Below, in pieces: positions 7,479 through 15,817 of a stretch of 24,237 nt of DNA (positions are counted from its first letter, which is position 1; the number at the start of each line of letters is the position of its first letter). Origin of the DNA: an uncultured Odoribacter sp. (GTDB lineage Bacteria; Bacteroidota; Bacteroidia; Bacteroidales; Marinifilaceae); contig CAJUQA010000029.1 in the NCBI GenBank assembly GCA_910588375.1, positions 1 through 24,237 on the forward strand, read 5' to 3'. A model generated the notes under the pieces. That model did no database searches. It saw only the letters and a program-made list of their open reading frames with translations, and was not told the origin of the DNA. The translations under genes were made by a program, and so were the position numbers.

Positions 7479-10400
7479 TCGCAAACAAAGACTACAGGAC
7501 AATATTGAGGCGATACGGACGGTATTCACTCTTGAACGGGAACAGAGAGCGGCAACCACCGAAGAACGTGCCATACTTCAAAAGTATTGCGGTTTCGGCG
7601 GATTGAAATGTATCCTGAATCCTGCTCGGGAGCTGACGGATGCCGTCCATTGGGCGAAATCAGACCTCGATTTGTTTGCCCCGACCGTGGAGTTACACAA
7701 GCTGATACGGGAAAACAGCCGGGACGATATGGAGTACAAGCGGTACCTAGACTCCTTGAAACAGTCCGTGCTGACCGCCTTTTACACCCCACCGGAGATA
7801 ACCGCCACCATTGCGGGCGTCCTGCACGAATACGGCATATGCCCCGATCACGTGTTGGAACCTTCCGCCGGGGCGGGAGCATTCGTTGACGCCGTGCTGG
7901 AAAACAACCCGGACGCGGACGTTATGGCGTTCGAGAAGGACCTGATGACAGGCAGAATACTGAAACACCTGCATCCCGACCGAAAAGTCAGGATACAGGG
8001 TTTTGAGAAGATAGAAGCGCCGTTCATGGACTATTTCGACCTGGCAATCTCCAATATCCCCTTCGGCGACATTGCCGTGTTCGATCCGGTGTTCCAGAAC
8101 AGCAGGTCATTTGGCAGACGCTCATCGCAGCAAGCCATCCATAACTATTTTTTCCTCAAAGGAGTGGATGCTGTCCGTGACGGCGGCATCGTGGCTTTCA
8201 TTACCTCTCAGGGGGTATTGAACAGCACTAAGGTATCTGTGCGTAAAGAACTATTCCGGCAGGCGGATTTGGTGTCGGCTATCCGTCTGCCTAATAACCT
8301 GTTCACGGATAATGCGGGAACGGAGGTAGGCAGCGACCTGATCGTCCTGCAAAAGAATCGGGGTAAGACGGAGCTGACACCGGACGAACATCTGATGACA
8401 ATGATACAGACGGATGTCGGAACCAACCTGACGGACAACGCCTATTTTAAGCGTCACTCCGAACATATCGTGCATACGACTGCCAAAGTCGGTACCGATC
8501 CTTACGGCAAGCCCGCCATGGTCTACCTGCACGAGGGCAAGATTGCAGGCATTGCTGAAGACCTGCACCGTATGCTTGACGAGGATTGCCATGCCCGTCT
8601 GTCCATGCGTTTGTATTCGGGAGCAGTCCGTCAAGCAGAGGAACGCCCTGCCGTTGAAGCGGAAATGGAACGTCCCGGTGTGGAGCCGGAAACGCTTTCT
8701 CCGGCACGGGCGTCGGACATTCAAGCCGTAAAACCTCAACCGGCGGAAGAGAAGCCGGAAGCGGAAACGCACCGACCGGAATATCCGGAAGGTGTACAGT
8801 TTTCCCTGTTCGATCTTTGGGGAATGTCCGAGGAAATTCGCAAACAGGATACTTCCACCCCAAAGAAAAAAATAGCGACAAACGGAAGTGCGGCAAAGCG
8901 TGTTATTAGTAAACCGAAGACACAAGTTATAGCTGTTCCACCGGTAGAGACCATAAAACCTGTAGCGGAAATCAAGGAAACGAAGCCGGAGAATGAAATG
9001 CGACAGGACAATTCAGAAGACGTGTATGCCACACTGGATTGGAACGGCAATCCGCCCGTCAACGGCTTCTATGAAACGATGATGACCCTCTCGCCGGAGC
9101 AACGTACGGAACTCCGACAGCGGACGGCGGGGCATCGGGAAGAACGTCACGAGGAACCGGACGTGAAAACCGTACATAGAATGTCAGAGGAGGAAATACA
9201 GCATGCCGAGGTACAGCCGGAGACTGTCTCCATACCCTTTACAGATAATTCAAGAAGGGTGGCAACAACCCTTTTTCCCGAATACGAACCGACTCCGAAA
9301 CAGGAGGAAGCTCCCGACCTTTCGCCCCGTCCATATAATCAGACTATCGAGCCGCACCATCGGGAAGGTTCTATGGTGGCGGACGCTGACCGCAACCTCG
9401 GTTACCTGAAAAACCTCACGCCCTACGGTGCGACCTTCCAGCCACTCGACCTGCAAGGGTATCAGAAAGAGAAGGCGTTGCTGTACGTGTCGCTCCGTGA
9501 CGCCTATGAGCGTTTGTACCGCCATGAGGCAGAGAAGCGGGAAGAGAATACGCAGCAACGCGGCATCCTGAACACCCATTACGACGAGTTCGTGATGCGC
9601 TATGGCCACCTCAATGCAAAACAGAACGTGAAGTTGGTGATGATGGATGCTGGTGGACGCGACATTCTCTCGCTGGAACGGGGTGAGGAAGGCAAGTTCG
9701 TCAAGGCGGACATTTTCGAGCATCCTGTTTCTTTCTCAATGGAGTCCGAGGTTATCGCCGGTTCTCCCGAAGAAGCCTTGTCTGCCTCATTAAACAGATT
9801 CGGAACGGTCGATTTAGACTACATGCGGACAATAACCGACACTACGGAGGAGGAACTGCTCGCTGCCCTTCAGGGACGTATCTTCTACAACCCGCTCGCA
9901 GGCAGTTACGAAATAAAGGACCGCTTCATCGCCGGCAACGTGATAGAGAAAGCGGAACGCATTGAAGGATGGCTAAACGACAATTCTGAAAGCGAGCGGC
10001 AGCCGGTGGTGAAGCAGGCGCTCGAAGCACTGAAAGAAGCCGAACCGCAGAGAATCACTTTCGAGGAGCTGGACTTTAACTTCGGAGAGCGTTGGATCCC
10101 TACAGGCATCTATTCCGCCTACATGAGCCGCCTTTACGAAACGGACGTGAAAATCGCCTATTCCGCCAGTCTGGATGAATTCTCGGTTTCGTGTGCTTAT
10201 AAAAACCTTAAGATATGGAATGAATTCTGTGTGAAAGGATACTACCGAAACTACGACGGTATGAGCCTGTTGAAACACGCCCTGCACAACACCTGTCCGG
10301 ATATGATGAAATCCATCGGCAAGGACGAGGACGGCAATGACATCAAGGTGCGGGACAGTGAGGGCATCCAGCTTGCCAATGCCAAGATCGATGAAATCCG

Positions 10401-13239
10401 GAACGGATTCGCAGAATGGCTGGAGGAACAGTCTCCGCAGTTCAAGGAACGGCTCACGACGATGTACAATCGCAAGTTCAATTGTTTTGTGCGCCCGAAG
10501 TATGACGGCTCGCACCAGACTTTTCCCGACCTCAACCTGAAAGGGCTGGCAAGCCGGGGTATCAAGAGCGTCTATCCCTCACAGATGGATTGCGTCTGGA
10601 TGTTGAAACAGAACGGCGGCGGAATTTGCGACCACGAGGTGGGAACCGGTAAGACGCTGATAATGTGCATCGCCGCGCATGAGATGAAGCGTCTGAATTT
10701 GGCACACAAGCCGATGATTATCGGGCTGAAAGCCAACGTTGCGGAGATTGCAGCCACCTATCAGGCGGCATATCCCAACGCACGTATTCTGTACGCTTCG
10801 GAGAAGGACTTTTCGACCGCCAACCGTGTGCGCTTCTTCAATAATATAAAGAACAACGACTACGATTGCGTCATCATGTCGCACGACCAGTTCGGCAAGA
10901 TACCGCAGTCACCGGAGTTGCAGCAGCGCATCCTGCAAGCGGAGCTTGACACGGTGGAGGAAAACCTCGAAGTGCTACGGCAGCAGGGAAAGAACGTGTC
11001 GCGGGCGATGCTGAAAGGATTGGAGAAGCGCAAGCACAACCTTGAAGCGAAGCTGGAGAAGGTGGAACACGCCATAAAGTCACGCACGGACGACGTGGTG
11101 GATTTCAAGCAGATGGGCATCGACCACATCTTCATAGATGAGAGCCACCAGTTCAAGAATCTGACTTTCAACACGCGCCACGACCGTGTGGCGGGATTGG
11201 GAAACAGCGAGGGAAGCCAGAAGGCACTTAACATGCTCTTTGCCATACGCACCATACAGGAGCGCACAGGAAAAGACTTGGGTGCGACCTTCCTCTCCGG
11301 CACGACTATCAGCAACTCACTGACTGAATTGTACCTGCTGTTCAAGTACCTGCGCCCGAAGGAGCTGGAACGGCAGGACATAAGGTGTTTCGACGCTTGG
11401 GCGGCGATATTTGCCAAGAAGACGACGGATTTTGAATTTAACGTGACGAACAATGTGGTCCAGAAGGAGCGTTTCCGCTACTTCATCAAAGTGCCGGAGC
11501 TTGCCGCCTTCTATAATGAAATCACGGACTACCGCACGGCGGAGGATGTGGGCGTTGACCGTCCTGCCAAGAACGAGATACTGCACCATATACCGCCCAC
11601 GCCGGAACAGGAGGACTTCATACAGAAACTGATGCAGTTCGCCAAGACGGGCGATGCCACCTTGTTGGGCAGGCTGCCGCTTTCGGAAACGGAAGAAAAG
11701 GCGAAGATGCTCATCGCCACGGACTATGCCCGGAAAATGGCACTCGACATGCGCATGATAGACCCGAATTACGAAGATCATCCCGACAACAAAGCGAGTC
11801 ACTGTGCCAAGATGATCGCGGAGTATTATCAAAAATACGACGCCCAGAAAGGCACGCAGTTCGTTTTCTCTGATTTGGGGACATACCAGCCGGGCGACGG
11901 GTGGAACGTCTATTCGGAAATCAAGCGCAAACTGACGGAGGACTACGGTATACCGCCAAGCGAGGTGCGCTTCATTCAGGAGTGCAAGACCGACAAGGCG
12001 CGGAAGGCGGTGATAGACGCCATGAACGCCGGGACGGTGCGTGTGCTGTTCGGCTCTACCTCTATGCTCGGAACGGGTGTGAACGCCCAGAAACGGTGTG
12101 TGGCTATCCATCATCTCGATACGCCGTGGCGACCGTCCGACTTGCAACAGCGTGACGGACGCGGAGTTAGGGCAGGTAATGAGATTGCCAAACATTTCGC
12201 CGGGAACAACGTGGATGTAATCATCTACGCGGTGGAAAAGTCGCTCGACAGCTACAAGTTTAATCTGCTGCACTGCAAGCAGACTTTTATCAGCCAGTTG
12301 AAGAGCGGGGCGATGGGTGCGCGTACCATTGACGAGGGGGCGATGGATGAAAAATCGGGCATGAATTTCTCGGAGTACATGGCGATACTCTCCGGCAATA
12401 CGGACCTGCTCGACAAGGCGAAGCTGGAGAAGCGCATTGCTTCGCTCGAGGGGGAACGCAAGTCATTCAATAAGGGCAAGCGCGATTCGGAATTCAAATT
12501 GGAATCCAAGATGGGAGAACTGCGCAACAACGCGGTCATCATCGAAGCCATGACGGAGGACTGGAACAGGTTCCTTGCCGCCGCCAAAACGGACAAGGAG
12601 GGTAACCGGTTGAACCTAATCAGGTTGGACAGACTGGAGTCCGCAGACGAGAAGTTCATTGGTAAGCGTTTGCAGGAAATTGCCAAGAACGCCGCGACGG
12701 GAGGACTGTATAAAACCGTCGGCGAACTGTACGGCTTTCCCATCAAGGTGGTCAGTGAGAGGATGCTGAAAGACGGGTTGGAACTTACGGACAACCGTTT
12801 CGTGATAGAGGGAAACTACAAGTACAGCTACAACAACGGTCATATAGCGATGGCGGATACACATGCTGCAGCAATAAATTTCCTGAATGCACTGGAGAAA
12901 ATTTCCGGCATGATAGAGCTGTACAGAGGCAAAAACGAAACGTTGGAAAAAGAGATTCCGCAGTTGCAGGAGATAGCGGGCAAGGTATGGAGGAAGGAGG
13001 ACGAGTTGAAGCAGTTGAAGTCCGAACTTGCCGCCCTTGACCGGAAAATCCAATTGGAACTTGCACCGCCCGCACTGGAAATTGTCCCAAAGGAGAACGT
13101 GGAGGAGCAACAGGGGCAATCAGTACAGGCGGAAGAACTCCCAGTGCAGCAACAGGCAGGCAATCCAACGATAGAGAAGGGGAAAATTGTAATCTGTTCT
13201 TTGCCCGGACACTCCGGAACTAAAGGAATCAAAATGTAA
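7468..13239 (+). CDS. Giant N6-adenine methylase / SNF2-type helicase fusion of a mobile element
   Basis: A 1923-residue protein. Residues about 100-330 are an adenine-specific DNA methylase-like domain, with motif I VLEPSAGAGAF (129-139) and motif IV in the altered form NIPF (196-199) instead of NPPY. Residues about 390-650 are a proline/glutamate-rich linker. From about 1040 on comes an SF2/SNF2-type helicase: Walker A HEVGTGKT (about 1055-1062), Walker B FIDESH with D1224, motif III-like FLSGTTISNS, and motif VI QRDGRGVRAGN starting at Q1561. A coiled coil and a polar tail ending KGIKM follow. Such fusions travel with conjugative elements and are thought to modify or protect element DNA or counter host defence; the actual activity is not known. 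It overlaps the DUF1896 gene by 11 bp. Confidence 0.9.
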   Translation: MAFNRKQRLQDNIEAIRTVFTLEREQRAATTEERAILQKYCGFGGLKCILNPARELTDAVHWAKSDLDLFAPTVELHKLIRENSRDDMEYKRYLDSLKQSVLTAFYTPPEITATIAGVLHEYGICPDHVLEPSAGAGAFVDAVLENNPDADVMAFEKDLMTGRILKHLHPDRKVRIQGFEKIEAPFMDYFDLAISNIPFGDIAVFDPVFQNSRSFGRRSSQQAIHNYFFLKGVDAVRDGGIVAFITSQGVLNSTKVSVRKELFRQADLVSAIRLPNNLFTDNAGTEVGSDLIVLQKNRGKTELTPDEHLMTMIQTDVGTNLTDNAYFKRHSEHIVHTTAKVGTDPYGKPAMVYLHEGKIAGIAEDLHRMLDEDCHARLSMRLYSGAVRQAEERPAVEAEMERPGVEPETLSPARASDIQAVKPQPAEEKPEAETHRPEYPEGVQFSLFDLWGMSEEIRKQDTSTPKKKIATNGSAAKRVISKPKTQVIAVPPVETIKPVAEIKETKPENEMRQDNSEDVYATLDWNGNPPVNGFYETMMTLSPEQRTELRQRTAGHREERHEEPDVKTVHRMSEEEIQHAEVQPETVSIPFTDNSRRVATTLFPEYEPTPKQEEAPDLSPRPYNQTIEPHHREGSMVADADRNLGYLKNLTPYGATFQPLDLQGYQKEKALLYVSLRDAYERLYRHEAEKREENTQQRGILNTHYDEFVMRYGHLNAKQNVKLVMMDAGGRDILSLERGEEGKFVKADIFEHPVSFSMESEVIAGSPEEALSASLNRFGTVDLDYMRTITDTTEEELLAALQGRIFYNPLAGSYEIKDRFIAGNVIEKAERIEGWLNDNSESERQPVVKQALEALKEAEPQRITFEELDFNFGERWIPTGIYSAYMSRLYETDVKIAYSASLDEFSVSCAYKNLKIWNEFCVKGYYRNYDGMSLLKHALHNTCPDMMKSIGKDEDGNDIKVRDSEGIQLANAKIDEIRNGFAEWLEEQSPQFKERLTTMYNRKFNCFVRPKYDGSHQTFPDLNLKGLASRGIKSVYPSQMDCVWMLKQNGGGICDHEVGTGKTLIMCIAAHEMKRLNLAHKPMIIGLKANVAEIAATYQAAYPNARILYASEKDFSTANRVRFFNNIKNNDYDCVIMSHDQFGKIPQSPELQQRILQAELDTVEENLEVLRQQGKNVSRAMLKGLEKRKHNLEAKLEKVEHAIKSRTDDVVDFKQMGIDHIFIDESHQFKNLTFNTRHDRVAGLGNSEGSQKALNMLFAIRTIQERTGKDLGATFLSGTTISNSLTELYLLFKYLRPKELERQDIRCFDAWAAIFAKKTTDFEFNVTNNVVQKERFRYFIKVPELAAFYNEITDYRTAEDVGVDRPAKNEILHHIPPTPEQEDFIQKLMQFAKTGDATLLGRLPLSETEEKAKMLIATDYARKMALDMRMIDPNYEDHPDNKASHCAKMIAEYYQKYDAQKGTQFVFSDLGTYQPGDGWNVYSEIKRKLTEDYGIPPSEVRFIQECKTDKARKAVIDAMNAGTVRVLFGSTSMLGTGVNAQKRCVAIHHLDTPWRPSDLQQRDGRGVRAGNEIAKHFAGNNVDVIIYAVEKSLDSYKFNLLHCKQTFISQLKSGAMGARTIDEGAMDEKSGMNFSEYMAILSGNTDLLDKAKLEKRIASLEGERKSFNKGKRDSEFKLESKMGELRNNAVIIEAMTEDWNRFLAAAKTDKEGNRLNLIRLDRLESADEKFIGKRLQEIAKNAATGGLYKTVGELYGFPIKVVSERMLKDGLELTDNRFVIEGNYKYSYNNGHIAMADTHAAAINFLNALEKISGMIELYRGKNETLEKEIPQLQEIAGKVWRKEDELKQLKSELAALDRKIQLELAPPALEIVPKENVEEQQGQSVQAEELPVQQQAGNPTIEKGKIVICSLPGHSGTKGIKM

Positions 13240-13267
13240 GCCATTTGAAAAATAAATGTTGATTTTT

Positions 13268-13298
13268 TTTGAAATCCGAGAGAGAATACGTATCTTCG
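13268..13298 (+). promoter_or_regulatory. Bacteroides-type promoter
   Basis: TTTG at 13268-13271 and TATCTTCG at 13291-13298 are separated by 19 bp. This fits the Bacteroidetes sigma-ABfr consensus (TTTG, 19-21 bp, TAnnTTTG) with one mismatch in the -7 box. It would start transcription near 13304. No protein-coding gene follows on this strand before a terminator, which suggests a non-coding transcript. Confidence 0.5.
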
Positions 13299-13303
13299 TA
13301 ATA

Positions 13304-13484
13304 GTAAAGGTAATGCTATACAACTTTATCCGTTTTACTAATAATAGTACTCGCTTGGCATACCATAAAACTGCTAACGTCTCAAAGATCTAGATACCCT
13401 AAATAAGTTGCTCAAAGCCGGGAGACGGCAAAAGAGCATAATTTTGGATGGTAGTCTGAAATGTTTCAGACCATCATCTTTTTT
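13304..13484 (+). ncRNA. Candidate structured small RNA in the convergent gap
   Basis: Between the promoter-like pair and a terminator lies a segment of about 180 nt with little coding potential and clear potential for RNA structure. TAGTAAA (13302-13308) can pair with TTTACTA (13334-13340). TGCTC (13409-13413) pairs with GAGCA (13434-13438) around an inner GCCG/CGGC stem (13417-13420 with 13426-13429) with a GGAGA loop. The terminator hairpin follows. I do not recognise an Rfam family. It could be a regulatory sRNA of the element (elements of the CTnDOT kind are known to encode one, RteR) or of the convergent toxin operon, which it would meet end-on. Confidence 0.4.
13447..13484 (+). terminator. 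Intrinsic terminator at the end of the element operon
   Basis: A bulged hairpin: GATGG (13447-13451) pairs with CCATC (13471-13475) and TCTGAA (13455-13460) pairs with TTCAGA (13465-13470). The loop is 4 nt and TAG is bulged on the left. A run of six T follows at 13479-13484. It works on the plus strand only, because no T-run follows on the minus strand. It would stop both the candidate sRNA and any read-through from the methylase-helicase gene before the convergent PorV-like gene. Confidence 0.65.
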
Positions 13485-13522
13485 ATTATTATTCTTATTT
13501 ATTTCTGTTCTTGAGCCTTTAA

Positions 13523-14587
13523 TTAAAAATGTATTCCGGCAGACAAATGCAAGGAATTATCGAGCGGATGATTTCCGGATGTCACGGATATGAGGTAAGA
13601 AGCGTCAAGATGTATTTTCATGAAACGGATTCCGGCTCCGAATGTAGCGTATTCCCGCTGCAAGCCCGATTTGCCTTCATGAAAATATCCCGTACGGAAT
13701 GCCAGAAGTTCATTAAAAGTATATTCTCCGCCCACTTTCCAGAACAAGCGGTTTATTTCCCCTGACGCAAAAGAGGCACCTATGCATTGCAATACCGTAT
13801 TCGTACGATCGTCTTCCCGCAAGGATACCAAATATTTCCCTCCTTCCATTCCTATTGAAAAGCAATGAAGATTTTGTATCCGGACTTCAAGATTGGAGCC
13901 CAGTTTTAACTCTGCCGGCAGAAACAACCGCTCATCCGTTCCGTAGTTGATTTTATTCCCGATATTCGACAAGGCAAATCCAAAGGAAAGCATGCCGGAA
14001 TGTTTCCCCAAATGCAGAGATTTATTGTAATAGCCGGCAATATCGGCAGCTATAACATGTGCATTTCGGTATTTTTTCACAATATTAGAAACTCCGAATC
14101 GAAAAGTCATCGACATGGAAAAATTCCGGCCTAACTGTCGAGCATAAGCGGCATCGACAGCCATTTCATAAGGTGAACGGTCTCCTAATGCCTGTAAATT
14201 ATCATCCGTTTCATGCAGGTCGCCCATTGAAAAATACCGAAAGGAAAAACTCACGCTTTGTTCGGGAGTAACCCGATAATAACCCGAACCGCCGGCAATA
14301 CTCATATCATTGACCAACCGCCGAAGCCAAGGGATATAAAAAATATTTATTCCTCCCTTACCCGATGTTTTCGTATCTGCAAAAACATACTTTGACGGAT
14401 TTTGTTGATGAGAATAATTGTCCGGAGCGGTGGCTACCCCCAATTCCCCCATTCCTCCGGCTCGTGCATCCGTTACTACAGAAAGAAAGGTCATACCTAC
14501 ATTAGAAAAATTGTAATCCTTTTGTAATGACTGGGCATGTCCCACATGCAATGATACAAGTAGACTGATTAGCAACAAATATTTCAT
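13523..14587 (-). CDS. PorV (LptO)-like outer-membrane protein of type IX secretion
   Basis: A 354-residue protein with an ATG start and a signal peptide (KYLLLISLLVSLHVGHA, cleavage before QS). The sequence reads as PorV: an early DARAGGMGELGVAT motif, QNPSKYVFA, YIPWLRRLVNDM, then SFSFRYFSMGDL, AVDAAYARQL and AADIAGYYNK. It ends in a beta strand with a terminal aromatic residue (AGIHF), as in outer-membrane barrels. PorV is the T9SS shuttle that hands cargo from the translocon to the cell-surface attachment complex. This copy is the last gene of the toxin operon, 24 bp after the 396-residue gene, and not part of a core T9SS cluster. It is probably a dedicated paralogue for surface display or release of proteins encoded here; that role is inference. 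Confidence 0.8.
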   Translation of the reverse strand: MKYLLLISLLVSLHVGHAQSLQKDYNFSNVGMTFLSVVTDARAGGMGELGVATAPDNYSHQQNPSKYVFADTKTSGKGGINIFYIPWLRRLVNDMSIAGGSGYYRVTPEQSVSFSFRYFSMGDLHETDDNLQALGDRSPYEMAVDAAYARQLGRNFSMSMTFRFGVSNIVKKYRNAHVIAADIAGYYNKSLHLGKHSGMLSFGFALSNIGNKINYGTDERLFLPAELKLGSNLEVRIQNLHCFSIGMEGGKYLVSLREDDRTNTVLQCIGASFASGEINRLFWKVGGEYTFNELLAFRTGYFHEGKSGLQREYATFGAGIRFMKIHLDASYLISVTSGNHPLDNSLHLSAGIHF

Positions 14588-14611
14588 TTACAGTCTCATA
14601 TTTATATTCAT

Positions 14612-15802
14612 TCATCGATAAAAAGCCCAATGTATATCTGGGACGTAATCCGATTTTAATAAAAGCACAGACTTTCCTAACTTTTTCCCGCGAACTATTT
14701 CGGTTTCATAAAGTTCGTCATAAACCCGATAAATCACTTTGTTATCTTGAATCAAAACGACTTCACTGTCTGCCTGATTCGTCTGCAACTCAAAATAAAC
14801 CTTTGTTGAAGGATTATAAAAATACAATATACCAGGAGTATACATCCCTTCATAACGGAGAGCAGGTGAGAGTCCTGTTTCCCGATCTTTCCATAAAGAT
14901 GAACCGGGAAGAGGTTTATTTAACAAGGATTCACCATTATCTCCGATATAACCGCATAACCATTCTGAAAAGCCGCGGATTCGAGGCAATGTTCCCAAAA
15001 GTGTTTTGTCACTCCACACTTTGTTTTTTTTGTCATATATAAATAGAGGAACGGTACCCAAACTATTCACTCCGGCTTGTTCATTACCACTTACCAAAAA
15101 GTAATTATCGTTATTAATACATACCAATTGCCTTGCATAGGTATTAAATCTATATTTTTCTGGTAATTCATAAGGGAAGCAAGGACGTTTTGAACGGTCT
15201 CCGCTCACCAGTATTTCCAAATAACCATCTTCTTTCCGACTATAAGCCAATATAAAATCGTTTCCCAATACTTCTCCTCCAAGAAAACCGGTCAAGTAAA
15301 CATTTTTATATAATTGAAGCTCAACACTGTCACGATATTTTAAATTATCAATCTCATAGCTATTATATAAACGGTCATCTGAATTTACTAAATCAAATGC
15401 TACCATTAAATTGTTTAATAATTTTAACAAGTAATTATTGGCACGTGCCACAATGTAGTAACCCGCTTTTCCCACAGCCTTCCGTTTTAATTCCATTCTG
15501 TCAATATTAAATATCAAAAGGCTGTCATAACTTTGTTCCTGTTTCCAGCTATTTTTTTTCATCAAAGTAAAATAGCCTAATTCTACATATATTTTAATAT
15601 TGCTTAAATCTTCGTCTGCTGTACTCAATTGAATTTGCCGGATTAAGGCAGAGGAATCTCTGTCATATCTCCACAAATTAGATTCAAACAAATCATCTGT
15701 TTCGCTAAAAGGATGACCAGTAATAAGATACAAATCTTCTTTTGGTTGTCCATAAACGGTGATACCTAAAAAGGTAGATACTAATATCAAAAATGTTTTC
15801 AT
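14612..15802 (-). CDS. Exported protein of unknown family; candidate immunity to the transglycosylase toxin
   Basis: A 396-residue protein with an ATG start and a clear signal peptide (KTFLILVSTFLGITVYG, likely cut before QPKED). The mature part has no membrane segment and is rich in short beta strands with repeated aromatic/Asp turns (SLLIFNIDR, PLFIYDKK, GILYFYNPS), compatible with a beta-propeller, though I cannot assign a family. The start lies 15 bp after the stop of the transglycosylase-tipped toxin, the usual place for a cognate immunity gene. A periplasmic location fits a toxin that would cut peptidoglycan. It could instead serve as an accessory of the PorV-like protein that follows. 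Confidence 0.6.
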   Translation of the reverse strand: MKTFLILVSTFLGITVYGQPKEDLYLITGHPFSETDDLFESNLWRYDRDSSALIRQIQLSTADEDLSNIKIYVELGYFTLMKKNSWKQEQSYDSLLIFNIDRMELKRKAVGKAGYYIVARANNYLLKLLNNLMVAFDLVNSDDRLYNSYEIDNLKYRDSVELQLYKNVYLTGFLGGEVLGNDFILAYSRKEDGYLEILVSGDRSKRPCFPYELPEKYRFNTYARQLVCINNDNYFLVSGNEQAGVNSLGTVPLFIYDKKNKVWSDKTLLGTLPRIRGFSEWLCGYIGDNGESLLNKPLPGSSLWKDRETGLSPALRYEGMYTPGILYFYNPSTKVYFELQTNQADSEVVLIQDNKVIYRVYDELYETEIVRGKKLGKSVLLLKSDYVPDIHWAFYR

Positions 15803-15817
15803 GTGTTATGATTTTAA

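Noticed and set aside
11317..12273. 318-codon minus-strand frame inside the methylase-helicase gene
   Set aside because: Antisense to conserved helicase motifs in a higher-GC gene where long shadow frames are expected; it shows no recognisable domain.
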